This document shows positions 25,682-35,678 of a stretch of 64,000 nt of DNA, in pieces. This DNA is from Posidoniimonas polymericola (GTDB taxonomy: Bacteria; Planctomycetota; Planctomycetia; Pirellulales; Lacipirellulaceae), in NCBI RefSeq assembly GCF_007859935.1, contig NZ_SJPO01000004.1:424000-487999 (forward strand), in the 5' to 3' direction. The notes beneath the pieces are model-generated. The model did not search any database and was not told the origin of the DNA. It saw only the letters and a list, made by a program, of their open reading frames with translations. Position numbers and translations under genes: made by a program. The first letter of the stretch is position 1, and every line of letters starts with the position of its first letter.

Positions 25682-28600
25682 TTAATTGCTCCCCCCGCTC
25701 ACCCCCTGATTGTACCGCTGCAGCCGCTCGCGCCACTTCATCGGGGCCGGGGCGTTGCGGGCGCCGGCGTTGTTGCGGAGCTCGTCGATCGTGCGCTGGG
25801 TGTCGGTTGCGGGGCTGCCGGGGAGTCTTCCCAGGCCGCGCAGCGCGGCGTCGAGGTCGGCGGTCGCCTTGGAGCTTGGCGCGCGGCGGGCCGCTTCCTT
25901 CCGCTGGTTCCAACGCTCGACAAACCGCCGCAGCTGGTCCTCGTTCCAGCCGAGCCGGTCGAGCAACTCGGGGTCGACCTCCTCTTCTTTGAGCTGATCG
26001 CTCAGCTTCTCGAGCACGAGGTCGGTCTTCTCGCGGGCGTACCGGAGGTTGGCGTCGTCGCCGCCGACATCGCCGCCGTCGGTCGGGCCCGACGCGCGGC
26101 CGCCCTGGCCGCGGGAGTCGGCGCGATCGCCGGACTCGCTCTCCTGCTGCGACTGCCCTTCGGCGCCCTGCCCTGCTTGGGCGGACTCGCCCTGATTGGT
26201 GGGGTCGGATTGGTCGCTTGGTTGGTTTTCGGGTGACTGGTTGGGGTCGGCCTGGCGGCCTTCGCTAGGGTTCTGGTCCCCAGACTGGTCGCCGCCCTGC
26301 TCGCCGCCGGCTTTGTCGCCTTGGCCTTGCTGTTCGGTAGAGCCCTCGCCCGAGTCGCGGCCCCGTTCGCCGGTCTGCGAGTCGGAGCGTTGGTCGGTTC
26401 CACCTTTCTCGCCGGCCTCGCCCTGGCCCTGCTCGCTGGCTCGGCCGGCGCCCTCGTCGGCGGCCTGGTGCTGGCCGGCGCTGCCGGAGCCCTGCTGGTC
26501 GGCCCGCTGGCCGCCCCCCTCGGCGCCGCCGCCAGACTGCTCGCCGCCCGACTCGTTCTGCGACTCGGCCTCGGACTTCTCCTTCTTCGAGGCGGCCGAC
26601 TGGGCCTCCTCGGTCTTCTCGCTCGGGTCGGGGCGGGTGCGGCTCTTCTGGGTCGGCCGGCGGTCGTTCTCGACGGTCGGCGAGCCCTTGGGCTCGCCCT
26701 TCGCGCCGGGCGTCGAGGGGTCGCCGCGGGGCGACTGCTGCAGCCCCCCCTTCGACTCACCCGACTCCGAGGCGTCCTGCTGGTCCTCCTCGGGTTCGTT
26801 GTCGAGGTCGCCGCCGAGCGTGTCGGCGCCCGCGCCCTGCGACTTGTCGCCGCTCTCGCCGTTGTCGGCCGGGTGGTCCTGGGCGGCGGCCTCGCGCGGC
26901 TTGCCCTGGCCGTTGTTCTGGTCGCCCTGGTTCTCTTGCATGTGCTCGAGCATCCGCTCGAAGGCCTCACCGTCGTCGGCGCCGGAGTCGTCGACCGCCT
27001 GCTCGCGCTCGGTCGGCGTCCCGCCGCCCGAGGCGTCCTCCTGGGGCTTCTCGTGCGAGCCGGTCTGCTTGCCGCTCTGGTTGCCGCCGGCGCCGCGTTG
27101 GCGGTTGTTCTGGTCGCTGTTGCGGCGGCTGTCGTTCTGGCCACCGGAGGACTGTCCGCCAGATTCGCCTTCTCCCCCTTCGTCCTGGCTCTGCTGGCCC
27201 TGCTGCGGGTCCTCGGAATTGGGCGCGGCGCCACGCTCGTCGGTCTGTGAGCCGGCGCCCCCTTCGCCCTCCTGACCTTGCTGCTCCTCTTGCTGGCCCT
27301 CCTCGCCCTCGGGCTGCTGCTGGCTGCCCATCTCGCTGGCTTGGTTCGACTCGCCCTGCTGCTGGTTGGCGTCGCCCTCGCCTTGCTGGTCTTCGGAGTC
27401 TTGTTCGGCGCCCCCCTCGCCCTGCTGGCCGCCGTCCTGCTCGCGCTGGCCCTCTTGCCCCTGCTGGTTCTGGTCGGGCTGGCCGTCGGTCCCTTCTTCT
27501 CCGCTCTCTCCTTGCTGCCCCTGATCACCCTCTTGGCCTTGGTCGCCTGCTTGGCCTTGCTCGCCCTGCTGCGGGTCGTCGCCCTGGGCGTCGTCCTTGC
27601 CGGGGTCGCCGGCGTCGGCCATTTCGTTGCCCTGCCGGCCGCCGCTGCCCTCAGGCGACGCGATCCGCAGCGTCTGGCGGCGCGTGGTCACGGTCTGCGG
27701 GTCGGGCCGGCGGATGTCCGAGGCCTCGAGCCAATACTCCACGACATCGCCCGCCTGCAGGCCGTGGCTGGTCGGCGTGAAGGCGTAGTCGACGTCGAAC
27801 TTGGTGCGGATCGGCCGCACAAGCAGCCGCTCCTGCAGCACGCGGCGGCCGTCGCGTTCGGCAACGATGCGGACGTCGGACAAGCCGAAGTCGGGGTCGC
27901 GGGCCGTGCCGCGGATGCGGAGGGTCTCGTTGAGTCGCACGGTAACGTCCGGCTCGGCGGGGGCGGTGATCTCGGCCTCGGGCGGGTAGTCGGGGTAGAC
28001 CTCGATCGCGTGCCGCGCCGGCTTGGCGTTGGTCAGGTCGGCCGGGGTCTTGAGCCGCAGCACGTAGCCGGTGTGCTTGGGGGTCTGGCGGTCGGGGCGG
28101 AGGGCCAGCTCGAAGCTGGCGGTCGCCGTGTCGCCGTCAATGGTCATCGTGACGTCGCGGCTGCCGTCGGCGTCGAAGTCGACATAGGCCGAGGCCAGCG
28201 GCGTGTTCGCCCGGGCGTGCAGCGTGACGCGGGTGCGTTCGATGGCGCGGAGGTCGCCCGAGTTTTCTTGCGTGTAGTCCAACAGGCCGGTGTACTCTGG
28301 GAACCGGTAGTCGACGCCGGTCACGACGATGGCGGGCGCCGGCAGGACGGTGGCGACAAAGGTCGGCGAGCGGCCGTCGCCGGCCTCGACCCGGTAGCGG
28401 ACCTTGCCGGTCAGACCGGGCCGCTTGCCGGGCTCGGCGAGGGTCGGCAGCGCGAGCGTGTAGCGGTTGAGTTGCTGGTCGAAGGCTAGCCGCTGGCGGT
28501 CGTCGACCCGCTGGCCGTCGTCCGAGGTGAGCACGACCTCGACCTCTTCGCCATCGGCCAGGCCCTCGATGCGGGCCTCGATGTCCAGCATCTGCCCCTC

Positions 28601-29293
28601 GACCAGGGTCGCATCGCCGGGCGTGACGTCGGAGATCTTGACCCGACTGGGGGCGGCGATCTTGGCCCACGGGGCGACAATCCGCGCCGCGGTGGTAAAG
28701 GGGTCCTTGGCCGACAGCAACGCGTACAGCGAGACCACCGTCAGCAGCCCCACCATCACGGCCGCCATCCGCACCACCCGCGAGCGGTCGACCACCGCCT
28801 CGTCGGGCGCACGGGAGATCCCCTCGGCGGCCTGCTGCTCGAGCGTGGCGAGCACCGCCGGCGGCAGCGGGCGGTCGCCGCGGAGCGTCAGCAGGTTGAT
28901 CAGGCTGTTCTTGAGCGACGGCGCGCTCTGCTCAATTGACTTGGCCGTGTACAGCGGGTTGATGCGGCTGGTCAGCAGCGGCCAGAGCCACTTCTTGACG
29001 CCCCAGGCCGTGGCGCCAACCGCCAGGGCGAACAGGACGTACCGCAAGCCGTCGGAGAAACCACGCTCGGTCAGCCAGTGCTCGGCCAGCGCGGCGATCA
29101 GGATGAAGGCGAGCCAGCCGACGGCCAGCGCCATCACCGCGTAGGCGATCTCGGTCGCCTGCACCGCCCGGCCGGTGCGGCGGATGTGCTGGTCGACGTA
29201 GCGGTCGTACTCAATGACCTCCGGCCCCGCGTCTGCGGAGCGGATCGCCTTGAGGACGCTGGATCGTTCGAACGCGGCGGGGAGCTTGGGCAT
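25682..29293 (-). CDS. DUF4175-like giant membrane protein with Gln/Gly/Glu-rich region
   Basis: 1203 residues. Two or three N-terminal membrane segments (~45-115) and a conserved globular part up to ~550 with beta-domain segments (SRVKISDVTPGDATLVEGQM, VDYRFPEYTGLLDYTQENSG) resemble DUF4175 proteins of planctomycetes. Residues ~555-1060 are an extreme low-complexity region of Q, G, E, D, S and N, followed by a short helical C-terminus (LRYAREKTDLVLEKLSDQLK). In related genomes such proteins sit near MoxR/BatA-type genes, but none are here. Role unknown; the disordered half presumably lies outside the membrane. Long open frames on the opposite strand are composition artefacts. Confidence 0.8.
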   Translation of the reverse strand: MPKLPAAFERSSVLKAIRSADAGPEVIEYDRYVDQHIRRTGRAVQATEIAYAVMALAVGWLAFILIAALAEHWLTERGFSDGLRYVLFALAVGATAWGVKKWLWPLLTSRINPLYTAKSIEQSAPSLKNSLINLLTLRGDRPLPPAVLATLEQQAAEGISRAPDEAVVDRSRVVRMAAVMVGLLTVVSLYALLSAKDPFTTAARIVAPWAKIAAPSRVKISDVTPGDATLVEGQMLDIEARIEGLADGEEVEVVLTSDDGQRVDDRQRLAFDQQLNRYTLALPTLAEPGKRPGLTGKVRYRVEAGDGRSPTFVATVLPAPAIVVTGVDYRFPEYTGLLDYTQENSGDLRAIERTRVTLHARANTPLASAYVDFDADGSRDVTMTIDGDTATASFELALRPDRQTPKHTGYVLRLKTPADLTNAKPARHAIEVYPDYPPEAEITAPAEPDVTVRLNETLRIRGTARDPDFGLSDVRIVAERDGRRVLQERLLVRPIRTKFDVDYAFTPTSHGLQAGDVVEYWLEASDIRRPDPQTVTTRRQTLRIASPEGSGGRQGNEMADAGDPGKDDAQGDDPQQGEQGQAGDQGQEGDQGQQGESGEEGTDGQPDQNQQGQEGQREQDGGQQGEGGAEQDSEDQQGEGDANQQQGESNQASEMGSQQQPEGEEGQQEEQQGQEGEGGAGSQTDERGAAPNSEDPQQGQQSQDEGGEGESGGQSSGGQNDSRRNSDQNNRQRGAGGNQSGKQTGSHEKPQEDASGGGTPTEREQAVDDSGADDGEAFERMLEHMQENQGDQNNGQGKPREAAAQDHPADNGESGDKSQGAGADTLGGDLDNEPEEDQQDASESGESKGGLQQSPRGDPSTPGAKGEPKGSPTVENDRRPTQKSRTRPDPSEKTEEAQSAASKKEKSEAESQNESGGEQSGGGAEGGGQRADQQGSGSAGQHQAADEGAGRASEQGQGEAGEKGGTDQRSDSQTGERGRDSGEGSTEQQGQGDKAGGEQGGDQSGDQNPSEGRQADPNQSPENQPSDQSDPTNQGESAQAGQGAEGQSQQESESGDRADSRGQGGRASGPTDGGDVGGDDANLRYAREKTDLVLEKLSDQLKEEEVDPELLDRLGWNEDQLRRFVERWNQRKEAARRAPSSKATADLDAALRGLGRLPGSPATDTQRTIDELRNNAGARNAPAPMKWRERLQRYNQGVSGGSN

Positions 29294-29429
29294 GCGGTAC
29301 GGAGGAGGTTTCGCGGGCTTTCTTCGATTATACCGCTGCGGGGCGGGTCAATCTGGCCCGATGGGCCGCGGATCTCTAGGATGGGCAGCCACAGAGTCCC
29401 TGTAATCGTCGCCGCTTACCTATTCGCCC

Positions 29430-30488
29430 GTGAACGAGCAATTCTTCCACCAACTCGTCAGCGGAAAACGCCGCGGGCCGGCCGCTGCGCTGCTGCGGGC
29501 CGGGCTGTGGGGCGGCCAGTGGCCGTACCGGGCGGCCGTATCGCTGCGGAACCGGCGGTTCGACAAGGACTCAGACGCTGTTGCCCGCGTGTCGGTTCCC
29601 GTCATTAGCATCGGCAACCTGACGGTCGGCGGCACCGGCAAGACGCCGATGGTGAAGTGGGTTGCACGCTATCTGCGGGAGGCGGCAGTGCGGGTCGCCA
29701 TCGTCAGCCGCGGCTACGGCGCCGAGCAGGGCGCCGTCAACGACGAGGCGATCGAGCTCGAGCAGTCGCTGCCCGACGTGCCGCACCTGCAGGACCCGGA
29801 CCGGGTCGCCTCGGCGCGGATCGCAATCGAGGAGCTCGAAACGCAGCTCATCCTCATGGACGACGGGTTCCAGCACCGCCGGCTGGGGCGGGACCTCGAC
29901 ATCGTGCTCCTGGACGCGACCTGCCCGTTTGGCCACGGGCACCTGCTGCCCCGCGGGCTGCTGCGGGAGCCGGTCGGCTCGCTCCGCCGGGCTGACGTGA
30001 TCTGCCTGACGCGGGCCGACCTGGTCGACGAGTCCGAGCGACGGGCGATCAAAGCGACCGCCCTCAAGCAAGCCCCGCAGGCCCTGTGGTGCGAGGCAAC
30101 CCACGCCCCGCAGCGGCTGATCAGCAGCGAGGGGCGCGAGCAGACGCTGGCTACGCTCGACGGCACGCGGGTCGCCGCCTTCTGCGGCATTGGCAATCCG
30201 GCCGCGTTCCGCCGGACGCTCGAGTCGCTCGGCTGTAAGCTGGCCGCCTGGCGGGAGTTCCCCGACCACCACCGCTACACGCGGGAAGATATCGACCAGG
30301 TAGCTGTCGACGCGGCCGGCGCCGACCTGGTCGTCTGCACCCACAAGGACCTGGCGAAGGTCCAATCAGAAATCCTCGGAAATCGTCCGCTGTGGGCGTT
30401 GGAGATTGCCATGCAATGGCTATCTGGCGAGCAGCAGTTGGCCGAACGACTCAATCTGCTCGCTCAGCAGGCAGCCGCGGCCGAATAG
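29430..30488 (+). CDS. lpxK: Tetraacyldisaccharide 4'-kinase
   Basis: 352 residues from GTG at 29430. It phosphorylates the 4' position of the lipid A disaccharide at the inner membrane. The family P-loop SIGNLTVGGTGKTP (about 60-73), RVAIVSRGYG, the DDGFQHRRLGRDLDIVLLD block and the C-terminal PDHHRYTREDID motif are all present. Length is normal. It implies a lipid A pathway, consistent with the Gram-negative envelope of planctomycetes. Single gene, convergent with the BON-like gene. Confidence 0.94.
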   Translation: MNEQFFHQLVSGKRRGPAAALLRAGLWGGQWPYRAAVSLRNRRFDKDSDAVARVSVPVISIGNLTVGGTGKTPMVKWVARYLREAAVRVAIVSRGYGAEQGAVNDEAIELEQSLPDVPHLQDPDRVASARIAIEELETQLILMDDGFQHRRLGRDLDIVLLDATCPFGHGHLLPRGLLREPVGSLRRADVICLTRADLVDESERRAIKATALKQAPQALWCEATHAPQRLISSEGREQTLATLDGTRVAAFCGIGNPAAFRRTLESLGCKLAAWREFPDHHRYTREDIDQVAVDAAGADLVVCTHKDLAKVQSEILGNRPLWALEIAMQWLSGEQQLAERLNLLAQQAAAAE

Positions 30489-30513
30489 GGCGGCAGGCTA
30501 CCGAGCGGCGGGT

Positions 30514-30888
30514 CTAGTTAACCAGGCCAACGCAGATGTCGTTCTCAAGCCGCTCATCCTCGAGGACGCCGAGCGCGGCGTGCTGGGCTAGCTGCTTAGA
30601 ATAGTACGTGGCGCAGCACCCCTGCAGCGTGACGTTCTTGTCGATCACGTACACCTGGAGGTCACGGATGCGATCCCCCAGCCGGCGCTGAATGCGGCTT
30701 TGAATGCGCGACGCCAAGCTGCCCCCTTCGCTGGGGGAACTTTCGGCGGAAAACTGGGGGACGTCAGCGACGTGAGACAGGACTGCGCGACGCTGCTTGG
30801 ATGTAGGCGGCAACTCTTTACCCTCCGTAGATAGGGATCTTCCGCTGCTGTGTACTAGGTGTCGTGCGAAGTGCTCGTCGCGCCACAT
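30514..30888 (-). CDS. BON-domain-like protein
   Basis: 124 residues. The C-terminal half (IQSRIQRRLGDRIRDLQVYV, then IDKNVTLQGCCATYYSKQLA) follows the BON pattern: a helix, a V-x-V-x-G strand and a QLAQHAAL helix. The N-terminal half is Ser-rich and contains SSPSEGGSLASR over a small palindrome (CCCCC-TTCGC-TGGGGG near 30720), so it may have been extended by a repeat. BON domains bind membranes or polymers. No export signal is visible with this start. Confidence 0.55.
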   Translation of the reverse strand: MWRDEHFARHLVHSSGRSLSTEGKELPPTSKQRRAVLSHVADVPQFSAESSPSEGGSLASRIQSRIQRRLGDRIRDLQVYVIDKNVTLQGCCATYYSKQLAQHAALGVLEDERLENDICVGLVN

Positions 30889-31099
30889 GAGTGGACGCGG
30901 TCCAACCGAGCGCCAGTTTCGAGAACAACCGCCTCGAAGACGACCGCAGCGTAGTCCTTAGTTAATCCGCAAATACCGCGCCAGAAGGGGGTGGGGAGCT
31001 TCGGTAGGAGTTCCGTCAGAAAGCTTGGCGCGACGAGTCCCTTGCGAGGCGACAGTCTAACCGTATGGGTCGGCAAATGTCAAACCGTTAGCGCACTAT

Positions 31100-31771
31100 T
31101 TAATCTACCTTCGAGGTCATCTTTTTGGCGGATCGCAGATACTGAATGACCTCATCAGCCAGCTCGCTGATGCCCTTTTCCGCCGTCAGCAACCGCAGCT
31201 CCGGGTTGGCGGGAGCCTCGTATGGGTCGTCGATCCCGGTGAACCCCTTGATCTCGCCTGCCCGGGCCTTCTTGTACAGACCCTTGGGGTCGCGGCTCTC
31301 GCAGACCTCCAGCGGGGTGTCGACAAACACCTCGATGAAGTCGCCGTCGGGCAGGCTCGCCCGCACGGCGTCGCGGTCGGCGCGGTAGGGGCTCACGAAC
31401 GCCGTCAGCGTCGCGAAGCCGGCGTCGCAGAACAGCCCGGCCACCGCGCCGATGCGGCGGATGTTCTCCTCGCGGTCCTGCTTGCCAAACCCCAAGCCGA
31501 ACCGCTCGGCGTGCTCGGCGCCGTAGCGGTCCTCGAGCATCTTCGGCGCCGCGTTCAGCCCGTGCCGCACGTTGTCGCCGTCCAGCAGGTAGGTCCGGGC
31601 GCCGAGGGCGTGCAGCTGCTGGTCGACCGCGCCGGCGATGGTGCTCTTGCCCGACCCGCTCAGGCCGGTGAACCACAGCACGAAACCGCGGTGGCCGGCC
31701 TGCTGCTCGCGCATCTCACGGGTCACGGCGTGCTGGTGCCAAACTACTTGCGGGTCGGTGGGGTCGGCCAT
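31100..31771 (-). CDS. cysC: Adenylylsulfate kinase
   Basis: 223 residues. P-loop GLSGSGKST at 36-44, [10 protein letters not shown], the [14 protein letters not shown] segment, [33 protein letters not shown] and [20 protein letters not shown] are diagnostic. It phosphorylates APS to PAPS. Stand-alone with no cysND nearby; PAPS could feed sulfate assimilation or sulfotransferases. Roughly 25 residues longer at the N-terminus than minimal CysC, as in many bacteria. Confidence 0.94.
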   Translation of the reverse strand: MADPTDPQVVWHQHAVTREMREQQAGHRGFVLWFTGLSGSGKSTIAGAVDQQLHALGARTYLLDGDNVRHGLNAAPKMLEDRYGAEHAERFGLGFGKQDREENIRRIGAVAGLFCDAGFATLTAFVSPYRADRDAVRASLPDGDFIEVFVDTPLEVCESRDPKGLYKKARAGEIKGFTGIDDPYEAPANPELRLLTAEKGISELADEVIQYLRSAKKMTSKVD

Positions 31772-31925
31772 GGCGGTCTGCGGTAGCGAAGGGGCTGTCG
31801 TGGAGGACTTTTAGCGGAAACTTCTCGGAACGTTAACCAGCCTACGGTCGCCCACAGGGTGGCAGTGCGATACTATACGCCTCAACACTCCTCCGAACCA
31901 GGAACCCCCTTCCCAGGAATAGACT

Positions 31926-32417
31926 TTGAACGCCCACGACGCCCTGAAACGATCCGCCGCCATGAGCGCCATGGTAATCGGCAAGTACACCGAGGACCTC
32001 TCGGACGCGGAGCTGCTGACCCGCCCGGCCGCCGGCTGCAACCACCTCGCCTGGCAGCTGGGGCACCTGATCTCGTCGGAGTGCCAGCTGCTGGACGGCG
32101 TGTGCCCCGGCGCGGCCCCCGAGCTGCCGGCCGGCTTCGCCGAGAACCACAGCAAAGAAGCCGCTGCGAGCGACGACCCGAGCCAGTTCTGCACGCTGGC
32201 CGAGTACCAGCAGCTGCAGGCCAAGGTCCGCGAGGCGACCGCCGCCGCCATCGACAAGCTGTCGGCCGAGGACCTCGACCAGCCCGGCCCCGAGCACATG
32301 CGGGACTTCTGCCCGACGGTCGGTGACATGCTGCTCTTGATCGCCTCGCACCCGCTGATGCACGCCGGGCAGTTTGTGCCGGTGCGGCGCGCGCTGGGCA
32401 AGCCGGTGGTGATCTAA
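31926..32417 (+). CDS. DinB-superfamily protein
   Basis: 163 residues from a TTG at 31926; the ATG at 31962 is an alternative but would cut the first helix. The four-helix pattern has the spaced metal-binding histidines of the DinB/YfiT fold: HLAWQLGHLISSE in helix 2 and ASHPLMHAGQFVPVRRALGK in the last helix. Such proteins are thiol-dependent transferases or metal hydrolases; the substrate cannot be told. Followed by a strong bidirectional terminator. Confidence 0.82.
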   Translation: MNAHDALKRSAAMSAMVIGKYTEDLSDAELLTRPAAGCNHLAWQLGHLISSECQLLDGVCPGAAPELPAGFAENHSKEAAASDDPSQFCTLAEYQQLQAKVREATAAAIDKLSAEDLDQPGPEHMRDFCPTVGDMLLLIASHPLMHAGQFVPVRRALGKPVVI

Positions 32418-32450
32418 TCCGCCCGCACCGAACGCCGCCCGGCAACAAAA

Positions 32451-32481
32451 AACGGCTCGCCGCGCTCCGCGGCGAGCCGTT
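32451..32481. terminator. 14-bp bidirectional terminator
   Basis: AACGGCTCGCCGCG (32451-32464), loop CTC, CGCGGCGAGCCGTT (32468-32481), with A-run before and T-rich bases after. Sits between convergent DinB-like and symporter genes and can serve both. Confidence 0.88.
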
Positions 32482-32508
32482 CTTGTTTTCACATCGCCGC
32501 TTGGGCGG

Positions 32509-34413
32509 TTACCGCAGCCAGAAGCTGAAGTACACGTACATGCCGCCGACGCACAGCAGGATCAGGCCGGCCAGCAGCTTGTTGCCCCAGTCCCAGCTGC
32601 CGGAGATCTCGTCCTCAGCCAGGTGGTGGATCGAGCCGTAGGTCAGGCCGCGGGTCTTCTCTTCGGTCGGCGCGGCGGTCATCAACGAGACCCCGATCAT
32701 CACCACGATGCTGATCAGCATCAGCACGCCAGTGGCGTAGAGGAAGTTGAAGTCGCCGATCGAGGCGAGCCACGCCGGGTCGCTGATCTTCCCCTCTTCG
32801 ACGCCGTACATCGCCTGCACGGTGAGCTTGAACATGCCGAGCACGAAGCCGATCGCCAGGGCCGCGGTGGCGCCGGCGGCGTTCATCCGCGGCCAGAACA
32901 AGCCGAGCAGGAACACCGCGGTGATCGGCGGCGCGAGGTACCCCTGCACGCTCTGCAGGTACTGGTACAGGCCGCCGCCGGCGATCGCCTTCATCACCGG
33001 GATCCAAACAATTCCCGCCCCGACCACCACGGTCGTCGCGATGCGGCCCACGGTCAGCAGGTGGCTCTGCGACATGCCGGGCCGGATCTTCTCGTAGACG
33101 TCCACCGTGAACAACGCGGCGCTCGAGTTGAACAGCGACGCCAGCGAGCTCATCAGCGCCGACAGCAGGCAGGCCACAATCAGGCCGCGGATGCCGGGCG
33201 GCAGCAGCTGCGACACCAGCGACGGGAACACCTGGTCGCCGTCGATGGCGAAGGCGAGCTGGCCGTCGGCGTTCTTCTGCAGCTTGCGGGGGATGTAGAA
33301 GCCCCTGGCGCCGTTCTCGTCCTCGCCCAGGTTGACGTCGCGGAGCGCGACGTTGGCGTCGGCGACCGATTTGGCGAGCTCCTCCTTCGACGCGTCCGGC
33401 GCGTAGGTTGCGGCCAGGGCCGGGTTGTCGGCGCCGCGGTTGAACTCCTTGTCGAGCGTCCAGCCGATCATGCCCGGGATCAGGAAGATCAGCACCGGCC
33501 AGACCTTCAGCAGGCCGCCGAACAGGGCGCCGCGACGGGCGGTGGCCAGGTCCTTGGCGGCCAGGGTCCGCTGCACGATGTACTGGTCGGTGCACCAGTA
33601 CCAGATGCCGATGATCGGCGAGGCGATCAGCACGCCGAGCCACGGGAAATCGGGGTCGGACAGCGGCCGCCACAACGCGAACTGGTCGGCGTTCTCCTTG
33701 GCCGCGCCGACCAACTCGCCCCAGCCGGCGACAACGCCCTCTCCCATGCTCAGCCGGTTGAGGCCGATGGCAGTGATCACAAACGAGCCGAACAGGATGA
33801 TCACCGCCTGCGGGGTGGCGGTCGCCATGATCGCCCGCATGCCGCCGAACACCGTGTACAGACCGGTCAGGATGACGGTCGAGAAGGCGCCGATCCAGAA
33901 GGCGTCGAGGAACACAAAGCCGAGGTCGAGCTCGATCTCTGGCAACAGCGCCTTGAACACGATGGCGCCGGCGTACACCGTGACGCTCACCTTGGTGAAG
34001 ATGTACGCCACCAGCGAGACCAGCGACAGCAGCAGGCGGGTCGTGGCGTTGAAACGTTTCTCAAGAAACTCCGGGATCGTCTGCACGCCCGACTTGTAAT
34101 AGAACGGCACAAAGATGCCGGCCAGCAGGATCAGCACCCACGCGTGGAGCTCCCAGTGGGCCATCGCCATGCCGGTCGCGGCGCCCTGCCCCGCCAGGCC
34201 GACAATGTGCTCCGAGCCAATGTTCGACGTGAAGATCGACGCGCCAATCACCACCCAGCCGGCGTTGCGGCCCGCCAAGAAAAAGTCGTCGGTGTCCTGC
34301 TGGTTCCGCCCGTACCACCAGGCCACGAACCCGATGATGCAGAAGTAGATGATGATGACGCCCCAGTCGAGCGCCCCCATCGCGGCTAGCGGCAGGCAGT
34401 TGAAGATGTGCAT
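32509..34413 (-). CDS. Sodium:solute symporter (SSS family, SGLT-like)
   Basis: 634 residues with about 14-15 hydrophobic segments. DDFFLAGRNAGWVVIGASIF, SNIGSEHIVGLAGQGAATGM, KSGVQTIPEFLEKRFNATTR and RGLIVACLLSALMSSLASLF are SSS/SGLT signatures. Na+-driven uptake of a sugar or related solute across the inner membrane is expected. An extra ~55-residue loop (NPALAATYAPDASKEELAKS) lies between helices. An internal start at MGALDWG (residue 12) is equally possible. It may import oligosaccharide products released by the surface enzymes, which is inference. Confidence 0.9.
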   Translation of the reverse strand: MHIFNCLPLAAMGALDWGVIIIYFCIIGFVAWWYGRNQQDTDDFFLAGRNAGWVVIGASIFTSNIGSEHIVGLAGQGAATGMAMAHWELHAWVLILLAGIFVPFYYKSGVQTIPEFLEKRFNATTRLLLSLVSLVAYIFTKVSVTVYAGAIVFKALLPEIELDLGFVFLDAFWIGAFSTVILTGLYTVFGGMRAIMATATPQAVIILFGSFVITAIGLNRLSMGEGVVAGWGELVGAAKENADQFALWRPLSDPDFPWLGVLIASPIIGIWYWCTDQYIVQRTLAAKDLATARRGALFGGLLKVWPVLIFLIPGMIGWTLDKEFNRGADNPALAATYAPDASKEELAKSVADANVALRDVNLGEDENGARGFYIPRKLQKNADGQLAFAIDGDQVFPSLVSQLLPPGIRGLIVACLLSALMSSLASLFNSSAALFTVDVYEKIRPGMSQSHLLTVGRIATTVVVGAGIVWIPVMKAIAGGGLYQYLQSVQGYLAPPITAVFLLGLFWPRMNAAGATAALAIGFVLGMFKLTVQAMYGVEEGKISDPAWLASIGDFNFLYATGVLMLISIVVMIGVSLMTAAPTEEKTRGLTYGSIHHLAEDEISGSWDWGNKLLAGLILLCVGGMYVYFSFWLR

Positions 34414-34584
34414 AGGATTCTAGGGAACGAGCAGACGAAGGATGAGAAGCGACCCGCGGCGAATGCCGGGCCCGACACGATCTCGCATTTTGATTTAGGT
34501 TTCCGACAAAATCTAGTGCTGGCGCGGCGACTTTTTCAACGCGGCCAGCCGACCCACGGGCGAGGAACCACCCGACCCTGCCGG

Positions 34585-35085
34585 TCAGGCAACCAGGGCG
34601 TGCCCCGCGGGGCCCTCCGGCAGCCAGCCGTGCAGCAGCATAACATGAATACGGTTGGCCGGGTCCTGGACCCATGACCGCTCCAGCTCGTAGGCCGGCA
34701 GGATGTTCTCGCCGACCCCGCCGGGCGCGACCGGCTCGTCGGTGAAGACCATCACCTCGGCGATCAGCCGGTCGCCCGGCTCGTACACCTTCACCCGGAA
34801 CGACACGCTGCCGGAGGTCTCTCGCCCGTTGTTGCGGTACCGCACGTAGACCCCGCCCGGTCGGACCTCGTGCTCGAGCAGCTCGAGGTCGTCGTACTGC
34901 TTGGGCGAGTCACCGCCGAAGGTGATCGACATCAGCCCATTCCGACGGCTGGTCGTCGTGATCGCGATCGCCAATGCCGCCAGCGCCGCCACGCCCCCGC
35001 CAAAAGCACACAGCAGGTACGCCCACCACACAGGCACGACTCCAAGGTTGCAACCAGTTTGGATAGAAGAGAACGAAGGGAACAA
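34585..35085 (-). CDS. Membrane-anchored protein of unknown function
   Basis: 166 residues. One membrane segment near 18-45 (VVPVWWAYLLCAFGGGVAAL) and a beta-rich soluble domain (GVYVRYRNNGRETSGSVSFR, then VKVYEPGDRLIAEVMVF) that resembles an Ig-like fold but matches no family that I know. The 171 bases between it and the symporter hold only the latter's leader. Confidence 0.6.
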   Translation of the reverse strand: MFPSFSSIQTGCNLGVVPVWWAYLLCAFGGGVAALAALAIAITTTSRRNGLMSITFGGDSPKQYDDLELLEHEVRPGGVYVRYRNNGRETSGSVSFRVKVYEPGDRLIAEVMVFTDEPVAPGGVGENILPAYELERSWVQDPANRIHVMLLHGWLPEGPAGHALVA

Positions 35086-35192
35086 AGTCTAGCAGGAACT
35101 ACGCTAGAGGAAGGAACACTAATAAGCGCTGATATACGCCGGCGGCGACCCATCGGCGCCATTGGCGATCATTAGCGCTCCCTAATTGGTGC

Positions 35193-35558
35193 CTACGGAA
35201 CCGGCAATCGCACCACGCCCATTTGCCCGAGGTCGATCGTTGCCACGGTCGACGCCGCGTCCCAGCTCACGAATCGCTTCGATCGGTCACGCAGCTCGGG
35301 CACGCTTTCTCCCGGCAACGAAATAAGACGCACCTGCCAAACGACCAGGCCAGTGCTGTTGTCGGTCACCTTGATCCTGACCGATCGAATCCGGCCGTGA
35401 AACCAAGTCCCGCCAGAGACAGTCATCGCCTCCGCCTGCCACTGGCCGTCGGGCGAGTCGCGGTACTCCCCGCCCCCGCCCTCGCCGAACCACGCCAAAC
35501 CGAACGCGGCGACAGCCAGAAGGGCGACCAGCAACCAAATGGTCCGACGGCTCTTCAT
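35193..35558 (-). CDS. Small membrane-anchored protein of unknown function
   Basis: 121 residues: MKSRRTIWLLVALLAVAAFG is a signal anchor or uncleaved signal peptide, followed by a beta-rich domain (GTWFHGRIRSVRIKVTDNST, LVVWQVRLISLPGES). No family recognised. Neighbouring small membrane proteins have a comparable plan, though this one lacks the NPYESP tag. Confidence 0.6.
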   Translation of the reverse strand: MKSRRTIWLLVALLAVAAFGLAWFGEGGGGEYRDSPDGQWQAEAMTVSGGTWFHGRIRSVRIKVTDNSTGLVVWQVRLISLPGESVPELRDRSKRFVSWDAASTVATIDLGQMGVVRLPVP

Positions 35559-35678
35559 CTCAATTCGATTCCGTAGTCAGTCTGTGAGGTCTCGGGGAGG
35601 GAACGCTAAACTCAGCTAATGACAGCAGGCAAACCGGCTAGCGTCTATTAGTGTTCATCAGTGTTCCCTTCCCTTCGT

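Noticed and set aside
26196..27275. 359-codon Ser/Pro/Trp-rich frame on the plus strand
   Set aside because: Reverse reading of the Gln/Gly/Glu-rich region of the DUF4175-like gene.
30855..31076. 73-codon frame between BON-like and cysC genes
   Set aside because: No homology and no ribosome site. It overlaps the BON-like gene start; that stretch is more likely leader sequence.
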